A stretch of 16,665 bases of DNA from an uncultured Bacteroidota bacterium (GCA_903879995.1 CAIRNW010000237.1:1-16665); one strand, 5' to 3'. Shown: positions 8,512 through 15,643, counted from the stretch's first letter. Numbers and translations: made by a program. Notes: generated from the sequence alone by a model not told the origin.

Positions 8512-9408
8512 ATGAAATCCATGAATAAACTAATCGCGCTCTTTTTGGTGTTGACTGCAACACTAACAGCGTGTAAAAAACAAGAGTATAGTTTCGGTGA
8601 TCTGGTTAATCCCTCTGGCCTAACGCTTACTACTGCGGTTGTGGGCGTAGATGCTAATAATCCTAATGGAAACGGATCCGGTCAGGTTACTATCACTGCC
8701 AAAGCAACAGGGGCGCTCACTTATCAAATTGATTTTGGTGACGGAATCAAGCAAGTAGTGCCTGCTGGTACCTTAACGTATAAATACAATAACCCAGGAA
8801 CAAATGCCTACACTATTACTGTTAATGCGGTAGGAACAGGAGGTTCGCTTTCTACTATCAGTAAGCGTGTTACTGTATTTGTAGCTTTCCAAATTCCAAC
8901 AGCTATTGTTTCTGCACTCACAGGTTCAGGTTCTAAAGTGTGGGTTACTGATAAAGATGCTCCTGGACATTTTGGAGTAGGTCCTAACAATGAGTTTTCT
9001 CCTATTTGGTATGCGGCTGTCCCTAATACACGTGAAGCTTGTGCTTATGATGATGAGATTACTTTTTCAAAAGACGCAGCTGGACGTGTTTTCATGAACG
9101 TAGATAATAAAGGCGCTTCATTCTCCATTGGTGCTTCAACTGGTTTTTATGGCTTCAGTGGTGGGGATGGTTGTTATCCAATGTCTACGGGTGGTAACAA
9201 GCAATTAATTTTTATGAATGCTACTTCTGGTTCCAGTGCGTCTGTATCTACACAGATTCAATTTACAGTGCCAGGAAATGGGATCATCAATTTTGGTACA
9301 GGGGGAGTTACTTACGAAATTCTTTCGATTACTTCTACCAGCATTCATTTACGTAATATTGGATCTGATAACAACTCCTGGTATCAAAAGCTAAAGCCAA
9401 AGCCTTGA
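8512..9408 (+). CDS. PKD-domain lipoprotein with an unassigned C-terminal domain, probable surface glycan-binding protein
   Basis: The product has 298 residues. A lipoprotein signal ends at Cys 21 (lipobox TLTAC), with KK just after it. A PKD-like module spans about 36-125 with the typical YQIDFGDG strand. The C-terminal domain (about 130-298) begins LTGSGSKVWVTDKDAPGHFGVGP, continues through PIWYAAVPNTREACAYDDEITF, and has exposed aromatics (W144, W166, Y168, W290) and two cysteines (177, 221) that could pair. I recall similar domains in lipoproteins next to laminarin-type GH16 genes in Bacteroidota, but I cannot name the family. There is no recognisable catalytic signature, so a binding role is the best guess. 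It sits 17 nt after the triple-repeat protein and 3 nt before the PKD-GH16 lipoprotein. Confidence 0.75.
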   Translation: MKSMNKLIALFLVLTATLTACKKQEYSFGDLVNPSGLTLTTAVVGVDANNPNGNGSGQVTITAKATGALTYQIDFGDGIKQVVPAGTLTYKYNNPGTNAYTITVNAVGTGGSLSTISKRVTVFVAFQIPTAIVSALTGSGSKVWVTDKDAPGHFGVGPNNEFSPIWYAAVPNTREACAYDDEITFSKDAAGRVFMNVDNKGASFSIGASTGFYGFSGGDGCYPMSTGGNKQLIFMNATSGSSASVSTQIQFTVPGNGIINFGTGGVTYEILSITSTSIHLRNIGSDNNSWYQKLKPKP

Positions 9409-9411
9409 TTT

Positions 9412-10434
9412 GTGTTTCGATCCTTACTATTTGTATGTAGTGCATGGGTATTGATGGCAGCTTCTTGCGGGAAGGGGAATACACCCCCTCCCGCAGGACC
9501 TCCCACTAATTTAGACTTAGTCACAACCGTTAGCACTGATAATAGTGGAACTGTCCAGTTCAAAGCCACTGCTACAAATACAGTTTCCTTTGATTTTGAC
9601 TTGGGAAACGGTGTATTCAGAACAGTTGCAGACGGGAATCTAACCTATCGGTATACAGCATCTGGCACTTATGATGTTAACGTAATTGCCAAAAGTGCTG
9701 GTGGACAAACGGCTTCCTTACGAAAAACAATTACAGTTGCAGTAGCTCGATCTTTGGTGTGGGCAGATGAATTCGATTCACCCGGTGCCCCCGATCCCGC
9801 TAAATGGGGGTATGATATTGGTGCTGGCGGTTGGGGTAATGCAGAGTTACAATACTACACCAATCGATTAGACAACGCCAGCATTTCAAATGGTACTTTG
9901 AAGATCACTGCAATTCGAGAAAACTTTTCGGGCAGTCCTTTTACCTCTGCAAGACTTTTATCTCGTAATAAATTTTCCTTCAAGTACGGTCGCGTTGATG
10001 TTCGTGCTAAACTACCAGTTGGTGCGGGAACCTGGCCTGCTATCTGGATGCTCGGTAATAATATTGGTGCAGTGGGTTGGCCGGCTTGTGGCGAAATAGA
10101 CATTATGGAACACAGGGGCAATGATCCTAACCGAATTCATGGAACGGTACACTATACGGGTAATTCGGGAGGTGGAGGTATTGGCGGAACCGTTCTTAGC
10201 TCAAACGTTTCTACCGTTTTCAGAGTATACAGCATCGAATGGACTGATCAGTTTATCAAGTTCATGATTGATGATGCTGTCTACTTTACGTTTCCTAATG
10301 CTGCAACACTTCCATTCAATCAATCATTTTTTCTTTTACTCAATGTAGCGATGGGTGGAAATTTTGGAGGCGCAGTGGATCCTGCTTTTACTAGTTCCGT
10401 GATGGAAATTGATTATGTACGCGTGTACAACTAA
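9412..10434 (+). CDS. Surface lipoprotein PKD-GH16 endo-beta-glucanase (laminarinase-like)
   Basis: The enzyme is an endo-acting beta-1,3 (or 1,3-1,4) glucanase of family GH16, probably anchored at the cell surface. Translation must start at the GTG at 9412: the in-frame TGA of the previous gene lies just upstream, and only this start keeps the lipoprotein signal (MFRSLLFVCSAWVLMAASC, Cys 19). A PKD module lies at about 34-111 (FDFDLGNG). The GH16 domain, 115-340, opens with LVWADEFD. It contains YGRVDVRAKLPVGAGTWPAIWML and the catalytic motif GEIDIMEHRG, giving nucleophile E228, D230 and acid/base E233. It ends in EIDYVRVYN. The E-x-D-x-x-E form with the extra Met is that of the laminarinase branch of GH16. 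It probably makes the oligosaccharides imported by SusC/SusD. Confidence 0.93.
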   Translation: MFRSLLFVCSAWVLMAASCGKGNTPPPAGPPTNLDLVTTVSTDNSGTVQFKATATNTVSFDFDLGNGVFRTVADGNLTYRYTASGTYDVNVIAKSAGGQTASLRKTITVAVARSLVWADEFDSPGAPDPAKWGYDIGAGGWGNAELQYYTNRLDNASISNGTLKITAIRENFSGSPFTSARLLSRNKFSFKYGRVDVRAKLPVGAGTWPAIWMLGNNIGAVGWPACGEIDIMEHRGNDPNRIHGTVHYTGNSGGGGIGGTVLSSNVSTVFRVYSIEWTDQFIKFMIDDAVYFTFPNAATLPFNQSFFLLLNVAMGGNFGGAVDPAFTSSVMEIDYVRVYN

Positions 10435-10448
10435 ATAAAATACTAACT

Positions 10449-11258
10449 GTGAAACTTTACAGCCGGTTGGGGTTGATGCTTATTATATTTTATGCTGCAT
10501 CGTTTTCTGTTGCAGCACAGACTACCTATAAGAAATTGGTATGGGCGGATGAGTTCACTTATTCAGGCCTTCCTGATTCAACACGCTGGGGCTATGACAA
10601 AGGACGAGGTTGTCCGGTAAATTGTGGATGGGGAAATCAAGAGGCACAATTTTATACTTGGGAAAGAAAAAAGAATGCACGTGTAGAAAATGGAAACCTG
10701 GTTTTAGAAGCGCATTTAGAAAATTGGGAAGATGCTCGGTATACCTCTACTCGTTTAGTAAGTAAGTATAAAGGCGATTGGAAATACGGTAGAATTGAAG
10801 TTCGTGCTCAATTACCCAAAGGAAAGGGGATTTGGCCTGCTATTTGGATGCTGCCCACCGATAATCAATACGGTATTTGGCCAAAAAGTGGAGAGATTGA
10901 TATCATGGAGTTTGTGGGTTATTATCCAGATTCAGTTTTTGGGACTGTTCACACGGAGGCTTACAATGGAATGATTGGAACTCAAAAAGTAAAAGGCATC
11001 GCGCTCAATTCACTTTCTACTACATTTCATACATATGCCATTGAATGGAATGAAAAGTCTATTTCTTTTTATGTTGACAAGCAGCGAATCAATTATTTCG
11101 AAAATGATGGAAAAGGATCAGCTACCTGGCCCTATGATCAACGGTTTCATCTGATTCTCAATATTGCTGTGGGTGGTGCCTGGGGCGGAAAGTATGGGAT
11201 TGATGATTCCATATTTCCACAACAGTTTTTAATTGACTACGTGCGGGTATATCAATAA
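10449..11258 (+). CDS. Secreted GH16 endo-beta-glucanase without lipid anchor
   Basis: This 269-residue enzyme is a second GH16 consisting of a single catalytic domain. The GTG at 10449 is the preferred start because it supplies the basic n-region MKLYSR of a type I signal peptide ending at VAAQ (residue 24). An ATG at 10476 would lose that region. The domain opens KLVWADEFTYSG and contains YGRIEVRAQLPKGKGIWPAIWML and the catalytic GEIDIMEFVG (E149, D151, E154). It ends in LIDYVRVYQ. It lacks the PKD stem and lipobox of its neighbour, so periplasmic or released location is likely, giving a division of labour between the two. A loop GRGCPVNCGWG (53-63) has two cysteines that the other GH16 lacks. 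It starts 14 nt after the preceding gene. Confidence 0.92.
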   Translation: MKLYSRLGLMLIIFYAASFSVAAQTTYKKLVWADEFTYSGLPDSTRWGYDKGRGCPVNCGWGNQEAQFYTWERKKNARVENGNLVLEAHLENWEDARYTSTRLVSKYKGDWKYGRIEVRAQLPKGKGIWPAIWMLPTDNQYGIWPKSGEIDIMEFVGYYPDSVFGTVHTEAYNGMIGTQKVKGIALNSLSTTFHTYAIEWNEKSISFYVDKQRINYFENDGKGSATWPYDQRFHLILNIAVGGAWGGKYGIDDSIFPQQFLIDYVRVYQ

Positions 11259-11267
11259 AAATTTAGT

Positions 11268-13511
11268 ATGAATTTTTTTCGTTTGGTGTTATTGTCTCTC
11301 ACCTTAATTCCTTGTACACTGTTTGCACAGCATTCAGCTATTGATAAAAAAGTTGATTCACTGCTTAGTTTGATGACGCTTGAGGAAAAAGTTGGTCAGC
11401 TTAATCAGTTGAGCAGTGATTTTGCTGCTACTGGACCGATTACAAAAGATGGAGATAAACAGGATCGTGTTCGTCAAGGGAAAATTGGTTCTTATTTGAA
11501 TGTAACGGGGGCCGCCCGTACGCGCTCTTTACAAGAGATTGCGATGCAATCCCGCTTGCGTATTCCATTGCTATTTGCACAGGATGTAATTCATGGATAT
11601 CGTACTATTTTTCCCATTCCATTGGCAGAGGCAGCAAGTTGGGATTTAGCTGCTATGGAACAAACTGCAAGAATTGCAGCGGTTGAAGCAGCAGCGTCTG
11701 GTATTCACTGGACCTTTGCACCGATGGTTGATATTGCGCGTGATCCTCGTTGGGGACGTGTAATGGAAGGTGCGGGGGAAGATAGCTATCTCGCTAGCCT
11801 CATCGCTGCTGCTCGTGTTAAAGGTTTTCAAGGAAAAGGAATTGGCAATACAGATGCTGTAATGGCTTGCGCCAAACATTTTGCTGCTTATGGTGCAGCG
11901 GAGGGCGGACGTGATTACAATTCCGTTGACATGAGTGTACGAAAACTCTATGAAGTTTATCTTCCTCCATTCAAAGCGGCTAAAGAAGCAGGGGTTGCTT
12001 CATTTATGAATTCATTCAATGATCTGAACGGAGTTCCTGCTACGGGTAGTTCTTTTTTACAACGTAAAATCTTGAAAGGAGATTGGGGTTTTAAAGGAAT
12101 TGTTGTGAGTGATTGGGGTAGTGTGGGTGAAATGGTCAACCATGGATATGCAGCAGATCTAAAAGACGCAGCACGTATAGCTATGAATGCTGGATCCGAT
12201 ATGGATATGGAAAGCCGTGCTTATGTGGCTCATCTAGTAGAGTTAGTCAAGGATAAAAAAATTGATACGGTTCAACTTAATGATGCGGTGAAGCGTGTAT
12301 TGTATAAAAAGTTTGAGTTGGGTTTATTTGAGGATCCTTATCGATTTTCAGATGAAAAAAGAGAACAAGCTGTTTGGAATAACCCCGCCCATTTACAGGT
12401 GGCAAGAGAGATGGCTCGTAAAAGTATAGTGTTGTTGAAGAACGATAAGTTTACTCCTGGCAACCAGCCATTATTACCCTTGCATAGTGGCAGTAAGAAA
12501 AAGATAGCACTGATTGGCCCCTTGGTAAAAGCCATTGGGGATAATAATGGTTTTTGGAGTTACAGCTGGCCTGATGATTCTACCAGAGTAGTATCACTGT
12601 GGCAAGGATTCATCAATAAATTAGGGAACGCTAATTCTTTAACTTATGCAAAGGGTTGTGAAATTACCGGGAGTGATACAACTGGGTTTACAGCCGCTAG
12701 AAAAACTGCGCGCGAAGCCGATCTAATTATACTTAGTATTGGAGAGTCTGCAATAATGTCTGGGGAAGCTAAGAGCAGAAGTCAATTACAATTACCAGGT
12801 GTTCAAGAGCAGTTAGTCAAAGAGATGGTGGCAACCGGCAAACCTGTTATTGTATTGATCAGTGCGGGGCGTCCATTAGTATTTAACTGGATTGCTGATC
12901 ATGTGCCGGCCATTGTATACACTTGGTGGTTGGGTACACAAGCAGGAAATGCAATTGCAGATGTGTTGTTTGGTGATTATAATCCGTCGGGAAAGTTGCC
13001 AATCACATTTCCGCGAAGTGAAGGGCAGATTCCTATCTATTATAATTACCTGAGTACGGGTCGTCCATTTAAATCCGACACCGATAATACGTATGTTACT
13101 GCATACACCGATCTTCCCAATAGTCCACGTTATGTGTTCGGGTACGGATTGAGTTATACTAGCTTTCAATATAGTTCAGTACAGTTAAGTGCAAATACGC
13201 TTTCAAAAGGGCAATCCATGCAAGCGCGTGTTACAGTAACCAATACGGGCAACTACGCAGGAGAGGAGGTGGTGCAATTGTATCTTCAGGATGTAGTGGG
13301 ATCGATTGTAAGACCTGAGCGGGAGTTAAAAGCATTTGAAAAAATTCGTCTTAATCCTGGAGAATCTCGAGAAGTGATATTTACACTTGATCCAACGGCA
13401 CTTTCTTTTTTCAACGAGAAACTGGAACTAGTAGCAGAACCAGGGCTGTTCCATGTTTATATTGGTGGAAATAGTCAAGCTACTCAAAAAGCAAGTTTTA
13501 CTCTTCTTTAA
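11268..13511 (+). CDS. bglX: Family GH3 beta-glucosidase (BglX-like), exported
   Basis: The 747-residue enzyme removes glucose from the non-reducing end of beta-gluco-oligosaccharides. A type I signal peptide ends at LFAQ (residue 21). The N-terminal TIM barrel (about 30-350) has RWGRVMEGAGED (162-172), KHFAAYG (203-209) and the nucleophile in GIVVSDWGS (D282). The alpha/beta sandwich (about 385-600) contains GESAIMSGEAKSRSQLQLPG, where E500 is the probable acid/base. A fibronectin-III-like domain closes the protein (about 655-740; TVTNTGNYAGEEVVQLYLQD). Length and order match the BglX group. It is the last gene of the operon, 9 nt after the GH16 gene. Its final 14 bp overlap the convergent minus-strand gene. 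The likely site is the periplasm, acting on oligosaccharides from the two GH16 enzymes. Confidence 0.94.
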   Translation: MNFFRLVLLSLTLIPCTLFAQHSAIDKKVDSLLSLMTLEEKVGQLNQLSSDFAATGPITKDGDKQDRVRQGKIGSYLNVTGAARTRSLQEIAMQSRLRIPLLFAQDVIHGYRTIFPIPLAEAASWDLAAMEQTARIAAVEAAASGIHWTFAPMVDIARDPRWGRVMEGAGEDSYLASLIAAARVKGFQGKGIGNTDAVMACAKHFAAYGAAEGGRDYNSVDMSVRKLYEVYLPPFKAAKEAGVASFMNSFNDLNGVPATGSSFLQRKILKGDWGFKGIVVSDWGSVGEMVNHGYAADLKDAARIAMNAGSDMDMESRAYVAHLVELVKDKKIDTVQLNDAVKRVLYKKFELGLFEDPYRFSDEKREQAVWNNPAHLQVAREMARKSIVLLKNDKFTPGNQPLLPLHSGSKKKIALIGPLVKAIGDNNGFWSYSWPDDSTRVVSLWQGFINKLGNANSLTYAKGCEITGSDTTGFTAARKTAREADLIILSIGESAIMSGEAKSRSQLQLPGVQEQLVKEMVATGKPVIVLISAGRPLVFNWIADHVPAIVYTWWLGTQAGNAIADVLFGDYNPSGKLPITFPRSEGQIPIYYNYLSTGRPFKSDTDNTYVTAYTDLPNSPRYVFGYGLSYTSFQYSSVQLSANTLSKGQSMQARVTVTNTGNYAGEEVVQLYLQDVVGSIVRPERELKAFEKIRLNPGESREVIFTLDPTALSFFNEKLELVAEPGLFHVYIGGNSQATQKASFTLL

Positions 13512-13770
13512 CCTCCTCAAAATCTAAATAGTCCTCCTTCCGGCTTTTTGCGGTGGGGCTGGTTTTAGTATTTGTATAGGACGAACCAGCAGTTTGATCT
13601 GCCTGGCTGTTTGTAAAGCCGCCCTGCTGACGAATCTGCTGCTCCATTTGCTCCTTCATTTGACGAAAGCCTTTTCTAAGGGTCCTTCCAGCCAGAAAAA
13701 GGGGTACTACCAGCCTGAAAATGAACTGAAAAGCAAAATAGGCCAGGAAAAAGTAAAGGATATACTTCAT
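13498..13770 (-). CDS. Small membrane-anchored protein of the DUF4834 type
   Basis: The 90-residue product starts with one hydrophobic segment (YILYFFLAYFAFQFIFRLVV, residues 3-22). A basic, Gln-rich amphipathic stretch follows (RKGFRQMKEQMEQQIRQQ), then a Ser/Thr-rich linker and the ending KEDYLDFEEVKEE. This layout, above all the closing D-Y-[LI]-D-[FY]-E-E-V tail, matches the small Bacteroidota proteins called DUF4834, whose function is unknown. Its end overlaps the GH3 gene by 14 bp on the opposite strand, and its start is back to back with rimP. The family often sits near housekeeping genes (from memory). I count it as a real gene, not a shadow, because of the conserved tail and a good -7 box upstream. 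Confidence 0.8.
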   Translation of the reverse strand: MKYILYFFLAYFAFQFIFRLVVPLFLAGRTLRKGFRQMKEQMEQQIRQQGGFTNSQADQTAGSSYTNTKTSPTAKSRKEDYLDFEEVKEE

Positions 13771-13777
13771 GGGATGG

Positions 13778-13785
13778 CAAAGATA
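13778..13785 (-). promoter_or_regulatory. Probable -7 box for the DUF4834-type gene
   Basis: Read on the minus strand, TATCTTTG is an exact TAnnTTTG match only 7 nt before the ATG at 13770. Transcription would begin at or almost at the start codon, giving a leaderless or near-leaderless mRNA. No TTG is visible at the normal -33 distance. Confidence 0.4.
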
Positions 13786-13808
13786 AGTAGCGACGGTTCC
13801 TATTGTTT

Positions 13809-13840
13809 TTTGGTCAAAACAGGGGGATTGCCTAAATTTG
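13809..13840 (+). promoter_or_regulatory. rimP-nusA-infB promoter (-33 TTTG, -7 TAAATTTG)
   Basis: TTTG at 13809-13812 and TAAATTTG at 13833-13840 match the Bacteroidota -33 and -7 consensus (TTTG ... TAnnTTTG) with a 20-nt spacer. A start about 6-8 nt downstream gives a leader of roughly 48 nt, most of it occupied by the hairpin at 13857-13880. Confidence 0.65.
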
Positions 13841-13856
13841 CACTCTGAAGATGATG

Positions 13857-13888
13857 GAAGGGAACGAATTCGTTCCCTTCTTCTTTTT
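13857..13888 (+). terminator. Terminator-like hairpin plus T-tract in the rimP leader (candidate attenuator)
   Basis: GAAGGGAACGAA at 13857-13868 is followed directly by its exact reverse complement to 13880, a perfect 24-nt palindrome. TTCTTTTT (13881-13888) follows, then the rimP ATG at 13895. On the plus strand this is a textbook intrinsic terminator; on the minus strand no T-tract follows. In the RNA a loop of about 4 nt must open at the centre, leaving a stem of about 10 bp. It could end read-through from the PUL or attenuate its own operon; the short distance to ATG would also let it hinder ribosome access. Confidence 0.7.
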
Positions 13889-13894
13889 AGCTAT

Positions 13895-14365
13895 ATGGAC
13901 AACAGCGCCCTGATAAGTACTTTGACAGAGAAGGTAAACCGCCTGATTGAGGCTGAAAATGAACTCTTTTTGGTGGAAATCCGGATTAAACCCACGAATA
14001 ATATTAAGGTGTATATCGATGGGGATCAAGGAGTTAGCGTAGATAAGCTAGTGGCTTATAATCGCAAATTCTATCGGCAATTAGAGGAGGAGGCTATGTT
14101 TCCGGATGGGGATTTTTCGCTCGAATTGTCTTCACCGGGTCTGGATGAGCCTCTAAAGCTACACCGGCAATACATTAAAAATGTGGGCCGTCCGGTAGAG
14201 GTGGTTCGGGAAGATGGAATAAAAGAGGAAGGGGTATTGAAAGCCGTTCGGGAAACTGAACTGGATCTGGAGATAACAAAAGGGAAAGGAAAGAAGGCGG
14301 TAGTCAGTGAACTGACGATTCCTTTATCAACTATAAAAACAACAAAAGTTCAAATCAAATTTTAA
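13895..14365 (+). CDS. rimP: Ribosome maturation factor RimP
   Basis: RimP helps mature the 30S ribosomal subunit. The 156-residue product from ATG 13895 has the alpha/beta N-terminal domain with the family motif LELSSPGLDEPLK (76-88; SSPG at 79-82) and VYIDGDQGVSVDKL (39-52). The C-terminal SH3-like domain covers about 88-156 (GRPVEVV...GVLKAV...IPLSTIKTTKVQIKF). An in-frame ATG at 13838 would make a longer protein, but its extra 19 residues would be encoded by the promoter and the hairpin, so 13895 is chosen. The gene leads the conserved rimP-nusA-infB cluster, with nusA starting 27 nt after it. Confidence 0.95.
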   Translation: MDNSALISTLTEKVNRLIEAENELFLVEIRIKPTNNIKVYIDGDQGVSVDKLVAYNRKFYRQLEEEAMFPDGDFSLELSSPGLDEPLKLHRQYIKNVGRPVEVVREDGIKEEGVLKAVRETELDLEITKGKGKKAVVSELTIPLSTIKTTKVQIKF

Positions 14366-14392
14366 AAACGAAACGGTTCAAAAATTTGCAGT

Positions 14393-15643
14393 ATGGCCAG
14401 TATTAATCTAATCGATGCGTTCCAGGATTTTAAAGATGCGGAAAATATCGATCGTCCGACGATGATGAAAGTGGTGGAAGACGTTTTCAAAACACTGTTA
14501 CGCAAAAAATACGGAAGTGACGAAAACTTCGACGTAATCGTAAACGCAGAAAAAGGGGACTTGGAAATTATCCGTCGCCGGATGATTGTTGAAGATGGCG
14601 AGGTAGAAGATCCTTTGGCACAGATCGCGTATTCTGATGCTGTAAAAATTGAGCCAGACTTTGAAGTGGGCGAGGAACTCTATCAGGAAATTGATCTTTT
14701 AGATTTTGGCCGTCGTGCTATTTTGGCTGCGAAGCAAACCTTAGCAAGTCGAATTGGTGATATCAAAAAGAATGCGTTGGCAAAGAAGTATGGCGATCGC
14801 GTTGGAGATATTATCAGTGCTGAGGTTTATCAGGTTTGGAAAAAAGAGATTTTATTGTTGGACGAAGAAGGTAATGAGCTAATTCTTCCCAAGAGTGAGC
14901 AAATCCCACAAGATTATTTCAAGAAAGGCGAATCTATTCGTGCTGTGATCAGACGAGTGGATATGAAAAATAACAATCCCGTAATTATTCTTTCGCGTAC
15001 CGCTCCGGAATTTTTAGCGAAGTTGTTGGAGATTGAAGTACCTGAAATTTTTGACGGATTGATTGTGATCAAGAAAATTGTTCGTGATCCAGGAGAACGT
15101 GCTAAAGTGGCGGTTGAGTCCTATGATGATCGTATCGATCCAGTAGGAGCTTGTGTGGGTATGAAGGGTAGTCGTATTCATGGAATTGTTCGCGAATTGA
15201 AAAATGAAAATATTGATGTGATTAACTTCACCACTAATATTCAATTGTTGATTCAGCGTTCACTTACACCAGCTCGTATTACCAGCATGGAACTGGATAC
15301 AGAGAATAAACATGCAAATGTTTATCTGGCTCCCGATCAGGTATCGCTGGCAATTGGACGCAGAGGTGTTAATATTAAGTTGGCATCTGAGTTAACTGGC
15401 TATGAGTTGGATGTTTATCGCGACAACCTGGGCGAAGAAGAAGAAGAGTTCGATATCGATCTGGAAGAGTTTACAGACGAGATTGATGAGTGGGTAATTG
15501 ACGAGTTGAAGCGCGTGGGTTGTGATACGGCACGCAGCGTACTCAAATTGTCAGCCGATGAATTGGAGCGTCGTACGGATCTGGAGAAAGAAACCATTGA
15601 CGAGGTTCGTCGGGTGCTTCAGACCGAGTTTGAAAATGAATAA
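14393..15643 (+). CDS. nusA: Transcription termination/antitermination factor NusA
   Basis: NusA binds RNA polymerase and nascent RNA and modulates pausing, hairpin-dependent termination and antitermination. The 416-residue product has the polymerase-binding N-terminal domain (about 1-125). An S1 domain follows (about 135-202, DRVGDIISAEV...AVIRRVDMKNNNPVIILSRT). Two KH domains come next, with GMKGSR at 256-261 and GRRGVNIKLASELTG at 322-336. The C-terminal tail has an acidic stretch (EEEEEFDIDLEEF, 348-360) and a helix-hairpin-helix-like segment (about 363-412). There is one such C-terminal segment, not the two acidic repeats of E. coli NusA, as expected outside Proteobacteria. The infB start lies 22 nt downstream. 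No clear Shine-Dalgarno is present. Confidence 0.97.
   Translation: MASINLIDAFQDFKDAENIDRPTMMKVVEDVFKTLLRKKYGSDENFDVIVNAEKGDLEIIRRRMIVEDGEVEDPLAQIAYSDAVKIEPDFEVGEELYQEIDLLDFGRRAILAAKQTLASRIGDIKKNALAKKYGDRVGDIISAEVYQVWKKEILLLDEEGNELILPKSEQIPQDYFKKGESIRAVIRRVDMKNNNPVIILSRTAPEFLAKLLEIEVPEIFDGLIVIKKIVRDPGERAKVAVESYDDRIDPVGACVGMKGSRIHGIVRELKNENIDVINFTTNIQLLIQRSLTPARITSMELDTENKHANVYLAPDQVSLAIGRRGVNIKLASELTGYELDVYRDNLGEEEEEFDIDLEEFTDEIDEWVIDELKRVGCDTARSVLKLSADELERRTDLEKETIDEVRRVLQTEFENE

Noticed and set aside
9406..9412. In-frame stop between the second PKD lipoprotein and PKD-GH16 as a broken fusion gene
   Set aside because: The downstream part begins with its own complete lipoprotein signal peptide and lipobox, so two separate genes are far more likely than an interrupted one.
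13594..13848. 84-residue plus-strand open frame between the GH3 gene and rimP
   Set aside because: It overlaps the DUF4834-type gene on the other strand and the rimP promoter, and its product shows no recognisable feature.
13838..13894. Upstream in-frame ATG extending rimP by 19 residues
   Set aside because: The ATG lies inside the -7 box and the extension would be encoded by the palindrome. RimP proteins normally start close to the chosen Met at 13895.
14381..14388. AAAATTTG before nusA, resembling a -7 box
   Set aside because: It lacks the leading T of TAnnTTTG and no TTG lies at the -33 distance. The 27-nt gap fits read-through from rimP, though a weak internal promoter is not excluded.
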